Shown in pieces: positions 18,262 through 25,424 of a stretch of DNA of 62,144 nt. Below the pieces are notes generated by a model that worked only from the letters and a program-made list of their open reading frames with translations, searched no databases and had not been told where the DNA came from. This DNA comes from Chthoniobacteraceae bacterium (GTDB lineage: Bacteria; Verrucomicrobiota; Verrucomicrobiia; Chthoniobacterales; Chthoniobacteraceae): the NCBI GenBank assembly GCA_947471505.1, contig CANIWM010000028.1, forward strand, positions 1-62,144, written 5' to 3'. A program made the position numbers and the translations under genes. Each line of letters starts with the position of its first letter. Position 1 is the stretch's first letter.

Positions 18262-19197
18262 TCAATTCCCTTCGCCGTGATTGTACACCGCACGCCATGC
18301 ATCGAATGTCCCGAGGTGGACGCCGACAACCTTCGCGATATCCGGCGTGTAGCCGCCCGCAAGGACCCAAGCGACGGGGATGCCCTGACCTTTTGCGAAG
18401 CGAAAAACCGCCTCGTCCCGCGCCTGTAGGTCGGCGTGGTCGAGCGCCAGCGGGGAATATGGGTCTTCAAAATACGGGTCTGCTCCGGCTTGGTAGAGCA
18501 GCACATCCGGCTTCCAGGCAGCGATGAGCGGCAGCGCGAGGGCCATTGTCGCCAGCATTGTCGTGCGGTCGCATCCGGCAGGCAGGGGGAAGGAGTGATG
18601 GTTCTCGCCATCCTCGTGGTGCCGCACGGACACATCGCGATAGGGCACGTTCGCCCAATAGTCGTTTCCGTAGATCGACACTTGGAACATGTGCGGACGT
18701 GTCGCCACGAGTTGCGCGGTGCCATTGCCGTAATGGAGGTCCATATCCAGCACTGCGATCCTACGGGCGCTTCCCTCGGCGAGCAGCGTATCCGCCGTCA
18801 CTGCGAGCCCATTAAAAGTGCAGAACCCCTCGCCGTGGTCCGCGCAGGAGTGGTGGAAACCGCTCACAAGCGCCGCACTCACACCCTCCGCGAGAGCCTG
18901 CCGCGCCGCCGCCAGACAACCGCCATTCGTCAGGCACACACTCGGGAACAGCTCGGGCGACCACGGGAACTTTTGCGACTCCGCCAGCGTGCGCGGTTCT
19001 CCCGAGCGGATAGCCGCGATGTATCCGGGTGTGTGGACGCGCAAAAGCTCCGGCACTCCGATGGGCTCTGGTTCCACGAGCCGGACGTCCCGCGCTCCGG
19101 CAAGCCCCGTCGCGACCAGCCCGAATTTCCGGATCGGCATCACATGCTCACCAATCGGCGCAGCGTATCGAGGATGGTAAAAGGCGGTGAGCGTCAT
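18262..19197 (-). CDS. Histone deacetylase-like amidohydrolase
   Basis: A 311-residue zinc amidohydrolase of the HDAC/acetoin-utilisation superfamily. It begins with YHPRYAAP and carries the active-site blocks HHSCADHGEGFCTFNG (His-His and the downstream region), LDMDLHYGNGT (zinc-binding Asp and His) and YQAGADPYFEDP. Bacterial members deacetylate acetyl-lysine, acetylpolyamines or related amides; the substrate here cannot be told. The start codon overlaps the stop of the upstream PQQ-propeller gene as TAATG, so translation is probably coupled. A longer frame begins at 19224 but lies inside the upstream gene. Confidence 0.88.
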   Translation of the reverse strand: MTLTAFYHPRYAAPIGEHVMPIRKFGLVATGLAGARDVRLVEPEPIGVPELLRVHTPGYIAAIRSGEPRTLAESQKFPWSPELFPSVCLTNGGCLAAARQALAEGVSAALVSGFHHSCADHGEGFCTFNGLAVTADTLLAEGSARRIAVLDMDLHYGNGTAQLVATRPHMFQVSIYGNDYWANVPYRDVSVRHHEDGENHHSFPLPAGCDRTTMLATMALALPLIAAWKPDVLLYQAGADPYFEDPYSPLALDHADLQARDEAVFRFAKGQGIPVAWVLAGGYTPDIAKVVGVHLGTFDAWRAVYNHGEGN

Positions 19198-20390
19198 TAC
19201 TTCGCTCCATCGCCGACTCGCCACAGCGCGCTGTCGGCGCGGATGAAGATTGCGCCGCCGCTGAGTGCGGGCGTGGAGAGGATGAGTTCTTCGGGCTCTT
19301 TTTTGAGTGGGAGTTGGAGCGTCGCTGTGACGCTGCCTTCGGCTGCGGTGTCCACGATTTGCAGTAGGCCTTTTTCACTCACAGCGACGAGCGTCTTGCC
19401 GGAGCCGACGGGTGAGCCGCTGAAAGAGCCGGTGAGCCGAAGTTTCCAGCCGTTATCGCCCGTCTTAGTGTCGGCGGTCGCGATGACACCTGCGCTATTG
19501 ATGCTGAAAATGCGGTCGCCTAAAACGAGCGGGCTGATGGTGGATGGGTTGATCTGCTTCGACCGCCAGACTTGCTCAGGTGCTTCGCCGTTTGACTTTG
19601 GAGCGAGCGCGGTGATGCCGTTTGAGGGGGCGTAGATGATCCCGTTTGCTACTACGCTGGAGCTCATCGTAGATGCGCCATCAGCGTAGTTCCATAGCGT
19701 GCTGCCCGTCTCAGGGTTTACGCCGAGCAGACCTTTGGACGACTGCAAAATCGCCACGCCTTTCCAAGACACCGGGCTGCACCAGTTTGCAGCCTTCGGG
19801 CGGTCGAGCTTCCACAGATTGCGCCCCGTTTTCACATCGAGGCCGAGCGCGTAGCTCTCGCTGTCGTTCTCGATCAAAGTGACCACTGTGCCGCCGATGA
19901 CGATGGGCGAGGATGCCATGCCGAGGCTGTTGCTGGCGTTCGGGTAATCCGCCGTGAGTCCGCGCACCCAGAGCAGCCCGCCGTCGAGGTCAAACGCCGC
20001 CATATCGTTGCTGCTCCACAGCGCGAAAACGCTCTTCCCATCGCTGCACGGCGTGCAAGCGGCGATGGAAGTTTTCGGGTGTGTCATCGTGCGCCCGGTC
20101 GCTTGGAGTTGGCGCTCCCACAGCTTCTTGCCGTCGGCAGCGGAGAAACAAATGACGTGCAATCGCTCCTGGGAAGGCCCGCTGGAGCAAGTGACGAACA
20201 CTTTCTCTCCCACGATGATCGGGCTGGCCAAGCCGCGCCCCGGCAACGGCGCAGTCCAGTCGAGCTTGGGCTTCGCGGGGATGACCGCGTCGGCGACGGT
20301 CCCCGTGCTCTCCGGCCCGCGAAACTGGGGCCAGTCGGCGGCGGCGAGTGAAGTCGTGGCGAGGGCGATGCTGAGAAATGTGCGGCGCAT
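19197..20390 (-). CDS. Secreted PQQ-like beta-propeller protein
   Basis: A 397-residue exported beta-propeller. The signal peptide (residues 1-18) is followed by DWPQFRGPESTG, the hallmark opening of the PQQ-like repeat proteins that are abundant in planctomycetes and verrucomicrobia. At least six blades follow (LWERQL, LLWVRGL, NLWKLDRP, TLWNYADG, GWKLRL, with WCSP and GG turns). No quinone-dehydrogenase active-site signature is evident, so it is more likely a scaffold or binding protein. It overlaps the HDAC-like gene by one base, which suggests one transcript. Confidence 0.88.
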   Translation of the reverse strand: MRRTFLSIALATTSLAAADWPQFRGPESTGTVADAVIPAKPKLDWTAPLPGRGLASPIIVGEKVFVTCSSGPSQERLHVICFSAADGKKLWERQLQATGRTMTHPKTSIAACTPCSDGKSVFALWSSNDMAAFDLDGGLLWVRGLTADYPNASNSLGMASSPIVIGGTVVTLIENDSESYALGLDVKTGRNLWKLDRPKAANWCSPVSWKGVAILQSSKGLLGVNPETGSTLWNYADGASTMSSSVVANGIIYAPSNGITALAPKSNGEAPEQVWRSKQINPSTISPLVLGDRIFSINSAGVIATADTKTGDNGWKLRLTGSFSGSPVGSGKTLVAVSEKGLLQIVDTAAEGSVTATLQLPLKKEPEELILSTPALSGGAIFIRADSALWRVGDGAK

Positions 20391-20543
20391 AAAGTTGGTG
20401 ATTTGAGAAGTTACGAATGCCTAGTGTTCGTCACCTTAGAAAGCTCGGCATTCAACCAATCAACGAATAAATCCGTATTGAGAATAGCCGAGCCCTTCGC
20501 CCGCGAATCGCTCATCGGCGCGCTGGCCGAGTTGTTTCGTGGC
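20391..20543. other. Gap between the PQQ-propeller and heme-protein genes
   Basis: About 150 bp, less GC-rich than its flanks, between two leftward genes. A minus-strand frame ending at 20411 could encode roughly 34 residues from an internal ATG, but it shares no features with known proteins and I do not call it. No clear hairpin is seen. It most likely carries the promoter of the PQQ-propeller gene. Confidence 0.35.
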
Positions 20544-23372
20544 CTACTTGCTGAAGTTCGGGTGCTTCGGATCGCCCATCGATTCGAGGAATGCGATGAG
20601 GTCGAGGATGTCGTTCTCGGTGCATGTGCTGAGCAGGCTCGGCGGCATGATGGAGACTTTCGAAAGCTCACGGGATTTGATGTCGGCTTTCTTCACCGTT
20701 TCCTTGGCCGTTGCGTCGAACGGATTCGGCAGGATGGTGACTTGGTCATCGGTTTCCTGTGCGATCCGCCCGGCGGCGACCTTGCCGTCTTTCAGCGTGA
20801 ACATCGTGCTCATGTATTGCTCGGAGACGACCTTCGAAGGCTCTGTCATCGATTCGAGAATGTCCTGTCGCTTGAAGCGCGTCGCGATTGCCGTGAGGTC
20901 GGGGCCGGCAGCGCCGCCCATGTCGCCGTAGCGATGGCAAAGCGCGCATTGCACGGCTTCAAAGGTCGCTTTTCCGCGGGCGAAATCGCGGCCTTTTCCG
21001 ACCTTGTCGAGCAGCGGTAGAATGTCGGCGGTCTTCCAGTCTTTCACGAATTTGCGCGGCTCGGCAGCGGGTTTCGCGACGGGCTTTGGTTTGCTCAAAT
21101 CACCCATCGCTGCGAGTTCGGCAGGCGTCATCGCGGCTTGCGCTTCTTTCAGCGCGTTCTTCAGCAAGTTCCCGAAGCTCGCGCCGTTGTTGTAGTTGAT
21201 GCCCGCATCCGTGAACCACTGCACGACTTGCGCTGGATGCTGTTTCACGGGGCCGGTGCTCCACCATGACAGGTAGTCGCGGCGAAGCTCTTCGCTCCAA
21301 CCGGCCTTGATGTTGCGCAGCGCCACCGCATACGTGACCTGCTCTTCCTGCGTCGGCGCAGACTTGAGCAACGCGACCGTTTTTGCGATCGCGTTGGGCG
21401 CATTCAGCGCGAGCAAAATCTGGCACAGCTCGCGATTTGCAAACTCCGACTTCGCTGGGAAGAGCGGGTCCACATCGGCGACCACGAGACTCGCGAGGTC
21501 AGCCGCAGGAACGCCCTGCCTCGCGATGGAGACTTCGATGACGCGCAGCTTGCTGAGCATTTGCTCTTCCGTGAGCTTCGCAAAAGGAAACGCTGTGAGA
21601 GCTTTGAGGATCGCGGGTTGCGTGTCGGCTGCTCCGAGTCGTGCAAGAGCCAGCAGCGCGGTGAGCGCGGCGTCCGTCTGTTTTTCCGCCAGCGCTTTTG
21701 CCTGCCATTCCGCAACCGGATTGCGCTCAATGGCCATGCGCGCGGCATAGCGGATTGCGCGGTCCGGGCTGCTCAAGTGCGGCCACGCAAATGCGACTGC
21801 TGCGGCATCCGGTTGAACATTGAACGCCTCCAGCTTGCGGCGCAGTTCGCGGGCTTCGCTGCCTTCCTTGTCGCGCAATTTATCGGCTGCGAGCGGAACT
21901 GCCGCTTCGGGGTCGGCATACGTCACACGGAAAAGATCCGCCTGCGTGCCGCGACCGCCGGTGGAGAAATACATCGCGCCGTCATCGCCGACGACCGCAT
22001 CCGTGAGATTCAGCGGCGTCTTGCCGCTCTTGCTGTGCAGCGATTTTGGTGCGACGAAATTCTCGAACGAACCGGTGTACCATCCGCCGTTCGGCTTCAA
22101 GTGAACCGCCATCAGCCGTCCGTAAGTCCAGTCGCAGATGTAAAACGCCTTTTGGTATTTCGCGGGAAATTTCGCGCCGGTGCCAAAGACCACGCCGGTC
22201 GGACATCCCACGCCGATATTCACCGCAGCCGGCACGCTGTCCGGATAATACTCCGGCCATTTCGCACTGCCTTCGCGGAAACCCTGGTCGCCGCCGCGCA
22301 CGCACTGAAACGCGCGTGTGGGCCGATACCACGGGCTGCCCCAGTCCCATTCCATGTCGCTGTCGTAGCCGAACAACTCGCCGTCCGCATTGAACGCGAT
22401 GTCGTAATTGTTGCGCTGCCCTGCCGAAAACATCTCGATGTTTTTGCCATCGAGATCCATCCGAGCGACATAGCCGCCCGGCGGTTTTGCGCCTGCGCCG
22501 AAGCCGTTGCCGTCCTCGATGCGTTTGAGCGCGAGGTCGTCCGCGTAATTACGATGCGGCGAACTCGGCGCGAGGTCCTTCGGCACGCCGGTAAAGTTTC
22601 CGCTCACCGAGTAGAGCATCTTGTCCGGCCCAAGCACGAGCCCGTGCGAACCGTGTTCGCCCGAGCCGCCCTGCCACTCGCGGAGAAATTCCACATCATC
22701 GAAACTATCGTCCTTCTTCGTGTCCTTGCAGCGATACAGCGCAAACCCGCGACTGCCTTTGCCGCTGATATAAAGCACGTCGCCCACGAACAGCATCCCC
22801 ATTGCCTCGCTCACCGGGATGTGCATCACCTCGGCATTCACGCTCTTGCCGTCCTTCAGTGTCACCCGCGTAATCGGCTGCCCGCTTTGCCCACCGAGCA
22901 ACAGCCGCCCTTTCGGGTCCTTCGCCATGCAAATCCACGAGCCATTCGTCTTTTTGTCAGCGCGCAGGACGTGCTCGATTTTGAAACCTGGGAGCGTGTC
23001 GAGGACTTCGCCGGGATTCTCAGTCAGCAACCCGGTCATCACAGGCTTCGAGCCATCCGCCGCTCCGTAGATGGCTTTTAAAATGACGAGCTTTTGCCCG
23101 GCAGGCGCAGCCAGTTCGAGCTTTCCGCCCTCGGGCACATCCTTCGACAGTTTGTCCGCGCCGATGGTGTACTCCACATGCAGCTTCTTCGGAACGCCCT
23201 CGGCGGTGTCGCCAAACTTCGTGTTGTCTGCCGAGATCGAAAGCCGCCCGTCTTTTACCTCGGCAGCCACGGCGGCGGTCACGTCCGTCGGGTCCTTCGC
23301 GGCAAAAGCAAAGTCCACAGTCACGAGACACGCGATGCTGACCGCGAGCGCGCTGCGGATGAGTTTTTTCAT
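20544..23372 (-). CDS. PVC-type c-heme dehydrogenase-like protein with HEAT repeats
   Basis: A 942-residue exported protein. After a signal peptide (MKKLIRSALAVSIACLVTVDFAFA) and a beta-rich N-terminal region comes a glucose/sorbosone-dehydrogenase-like propeller (about 110-480: GSGEHGSHGLVLGPD, RMDLDGKNIEMFSAGQRNNYDIAFN, CDWTYGRLM). An alpha-helical HEAT-like region follows (about 510-760), then a C-terminal monoheme cytochrome c: CALCH binds heme and the methionine in SIMPPSLLS is the likely distal ligand. This is the membrane-bound-dehydrogenase type seen in planctomycetes and verrucomicrobia, thought to oxidise sugars or other polyols in the periplasm. The ATG at 23372 starts directly at the signal peptide; the frame is open upstream without one. 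Confidence 0.88.
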   Translation of the reverse strand: MKKLIRSALAVSIACLVTVDFAFAAKDPTDVTAAVAAEVKDGRLSISADNTKFGDTAEGVPKKLHVEYTIGADKLSKDVPEGGKLELAAPAGQKLVILKAIYGAADGSKPVMTGLLTENPGEVLDTLPGFKIEHVLRADKKTNGSWICMAKDPKGRLLLGGQSGQPITRVTLKDGKSVNAEVMHIPVSEAMGMLFVGDVLYISGKGSRGFALYRCKDTKKDDSFDDVEFLREWQGGSGEHGSHGLVLGPDKMLYSVSGNFTGVPKDLAPSSPHRNYADDLALKRIEDGNGFGAGAKPPGGYVARMDLDGKNIEMFSAGQRNNYDIAFNADGELFGYDSDMEWDWGSPWYRPTRAFQCVRGGDQGFREGSAKWPEYYPDSVPAAVNIGVGCPTGVVFGTGAKFPAKYQKAFYICDWTYGRLMAVHLKPNGGWYTGSFENFVAPKSLHSKSGKTPLNLTDAVVGDDGAMYFSTGGRGTQADLFRVTYADPEAAVPLAADKLRDKEGSEARELRRKLEAFNVQPDAAAVAFAWPHLSSPDRAIRYAARMAIERNPVAEWQAKALAEKQTDAALTALLALARLGAADTQPAILKALTAFPFAKLTEEQMLSKLRVIEVSIARQGVPAADLASLVVADVDPLFPAKSEFANRELCQILLALNAPNAIAKTVALLKSAPTQEEQVTYAVALRNIKAGWSEELRRDYLSWWSTGPVKQHPAQVVQWFTDAGINYNNGASFGNLLKNALKEAQAAMTPAELAAMGDLSKPKPVAKPAAEPRKFVKDWKTADILPLLDKVGKGRDFARGKATFEAVQCALCHRYGDMGGAAGPDLTAIATRFKRQDILESMTEPSKVVSEQYMSTMFTLKDGKVAAGRIAQETDDQVTILPNPFDATAKETVKKADIKSRELSKVSIMPPSLLSTCTENDILDLIAFLESMGDPKHPNFSK

Positions 23373-23602
23373 AGAGGTTCGGTCCGGATGGAATGGCTGA
23401 GATGGTTTCATGGCGCAGTGCAACCATCAGGACAACGCATTCATTTGAGAGAATTGTTCGTGGCGCCGGTCAATATTTCATCCCTCGAACCAATTTCTTT
23501 GCGGAGGCGAAATGAAGGGGCAAAGAAAATGAGATGGGAATTCGTGCCGGCGTTGGCATTTCGGACCTTCTCCCGGATCCGCGCTGGTGCGTTCAATGCC
23601 GG

Positions 23603-23794
23603 TTACCTTGTCACGATAGCCATAGTCTGGGCGTCTTGGACTGCGGTGGTTTGTTTTTCAGTCCCCCGGTCGAGAGCGAAACCGAGCGACAGGCTCGCTG
23701 CGATGCCACACAGTGCGGCGATAATGTTGCGTGTGAACCACCACTCCGAAACCCCAGTGGCGTCGGCGATGGATAATGTATTTTCGTTTTTCAT
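23603..23794 (-). CDS. Small single-pass membrane protein, unknown
   Basis: A 63-residue protein with one hydrophobic segment (NIIAALCGIAASLSLGFAL, residues 23-41). GGAG precedes the ATG by 4 bases, which is unusual in this window and supports the start. It lies divergent from the esterase in an otherwise empty 560-bp gap. I do not recognise it; it could be a chance frame, but the coincidence of a ribosome-binding site and a membrane segment makes it worth keeping. Confidence 0.45.
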   Translation of the reverse strand: MKNENTLSIADATGVSEWWFTRNIIAALCGIAASLSLGFALDRGTEKQTTAVQDAQTMAIVTR

Positions 23795-23937
23795 AACGCT
23801 CCGACGTTATCGCAGCCATTGGGCCTTTGCACGTTACGTAATGGAAACGGTCGTGACGTTCTGGTGTACGTGGCGGGCAGTATTTTTTGCAAACGGCATC
23901 GCGGAAACTTTCCGAGCGCTCCTTGGTTCCAACGTCC

Positions 23938-24714
23938 ATGCAAAAACTTCTGCTCACCATCCTCGCACTGTTCGCCACCTTCTCGCTGCATGGCGCACAG
24001 CCGCGCAGAGTGGAACTCACCGTGGACGGCGTCACCCGCACGGCGCTCGTCTTTGCGCCCCCGCAGGATAGCGCGTCTGCGCCGCTCGTCTTTGGCTGGC
24101 ATGGGCACGGTGGGAGTGCGCAAAACGCTGCCCGTTCATTTCGTATCCACGAGCTTTGGCCACAGGCCATTGTGATCTACGCCGACGGTCTTCCCACCGC
24201 TGGTCGCACCGATCCGGCGGGGGAGAAGCGCGGATGGCAGCAAAAGGCCGACGATCTTGGTGGGCGCGATCTGAAGTTCTTCGATTCCCTCTTCGCTTTC
24301 GCGAAAAAGGAATACGCCGTTGACTCGACGCGCATCTACTCTACGGGCCACTCGAACGGTTCGGCCTTCACCTACCTCCTGTGGGGCTCGCGGCCCGATG
24401 TTTTCGCGGCGATTGGATCGTCTGCTGGCGGGTTCCGCCCGCTTTATGCCGGAAAGCCGATCCCAGCCCTCCACATCGCTGGAGAAAAGGATGAGATTGT
24501 CCCCTTCAGCGCGCAGAGCTTCTGCATGAGCGTCATGCGTCGTATCAATGGTTGCGCTGCGGAGTCCAAGCCGTGGGGCAACACGAAGGGCGCGCTACTC
24601 TACCCATCGGAAAAGGGGACGCCATTCGTCTCCTACATTCACGGTGGTGGCCATCTGTTCCCGAGCGAGGCACCCGAGATGCTTGTTCGCTTCTTCAAAG
24701 AGCACAGCAAATAG
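23938..24714 (+). CDS. Secreted alpha/beta-hydrolase (PHB depolymerase/feruloyl-esterase-like)
   Basis: A 258-residue exported esterase of the LpqC/polyhydroxybutyrate-depolymerase group. It has a signal peptide (MQKLLLTILALFATFSLHGA), an oxyanion-hole region GWHGHGGSAQN, the nucleophile elbow STGHSNGSAFTYLL (GHSNG, Ser near 139), an acidic residue in GEKDEIVPF and the catalytic His in HGGGHLFP. Such enzymes hydrolyse ester bonds in polymers or feruloylated sugars. The ATG at 23938 was chosen because it begins the signal peptide; the frame is open further upstream. Confidence 0.85.
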   Translation: MQKLLLTILALFATFSLHGAQPRRVELTVDGVTRTALVFAPPQDSASAPLVFGWHGHGGSAQNAARSFRIHELWPQAIVIYADGLPTAGRTDPAGEKRGWQQKADDLGGRDLKFFDSLFAFAKKEYAVDSTRIYSTGHSNGSAFTYLLWGSRPDVFAAIGSSAGGFRPLYAGKPIPALHIAGEKDEIVPFSAQSFCMSVMRRINGCAAESKPWGNTKGALLYPSEKGTPFVSYIHGGGHLFPSEAPEMLVRFFKEHSK

Positions 24715-24849
24715 CCCCAGCGGGCACTTCCTGATGAGGAGGTTTTTGATGATATAGCGCCCTCTGAACGACTTTAGGAACGAAACGCTGATGAGGAAAG
24801 AGCTTGCTTTTGATTCTAAAAATTATAGTAAAAGTCGGTCTATCTAACA

Positions 24850-25419
24850 ATGAAACGTTCACTTTTGTTGATTCTTTCTGCATTGAGTCTCTCCGCTTCG
24901 GCTGAGGAGAACGTCTTCACGCTTGGGGTTGATACGCGGTGCATCTACGGCCTCGGGCCTTGCTGGGGCAAGGTCCGCGAGCCGGTTTCCTTGGTGGATG
25001 GAGTGTCGTGGGTGTCGGATACGGCGGTGAGTACGGAGTGGACGGGGCAATTCAAAACGACCGGAGGGAAGCTCCCGGACCTCGTGGCGATGAAAGACCT
25101 GATGCACCGCTTTAATGGGGACCAGTTCACGGTGCGAGGGCTCGAGGGGACGCTGCTGGGGAAGGTGGAGAAGCGGGACGGCGGGCTCGTATTTAAACTG
25201 GATGCGGGCTCGGAGCTGCGGCTGGAGGCGCTGAAGCGGAAGGTACAGTGGAACGTGCGCGCGAAGAAGGATGTGGAGATTTCAGCGGCGGAGCAGTCGG
25301 CTTTTGTGAAGCTGAAAGTCGAGTCCACCGTCGCGGCGCGGGCTGCGAAACTCACGGGGCCGCTCCGCTCGGAGAATGGCGGCTGGGTGATGGAAGTGCG
25401 CGAATTTTGCTGGAGATAA
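24850..25419 (+). CDS. Exported protein of unknown function
   Basis: A 189-residue protein with a signal peptide (MKRSLLLILSALSLSASA) and a short beta-rich body. I do not recognise a domain. Its stop codon TAA overlaps an ATG (TAATG) and lies only a few bases before the copper-radical oxidase start, so the two are probably one operon and may act together outside the cytoplasm. The 135 bp upstream are A/T-richer than the surroundings and likely hold the operon promoter, but I cannot place the boxes with confidence. Confidence 0.7.
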   Translation: MKRSLLLILSALSLSASAEENVFTLGVDTRCIYGLGPCWGKVREPVSLVDGVSWVSDTAVSTEWTGQFKTTGGKLPDLVAMKDLMHRFNGDQFTVRGLEGTLLGKVEKRDGGLVFKLDAGSELRLEALKRKVQWNVRAKKDVEISAAEQSAFVKLKVESTVAARAAKLTGPLRSENGGWVMEVREFCWR

Positions 25420-25424
25420 TGAGC

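Noticed and set aside
20411-20543. Short minus-strand gene between the PQQ and heme genes
   Set aside because: About 34 codons from an ATG, no recognisable feature and no ribosome-binding site.
24800-24849. Promoter for the exported-protein/oxidase operon
   Set aside because: The stretch is A/T-rich with TTGCTT and TATAGT-like words, but the best spacing is only about 14 bp, so I could not place a credible promoter.
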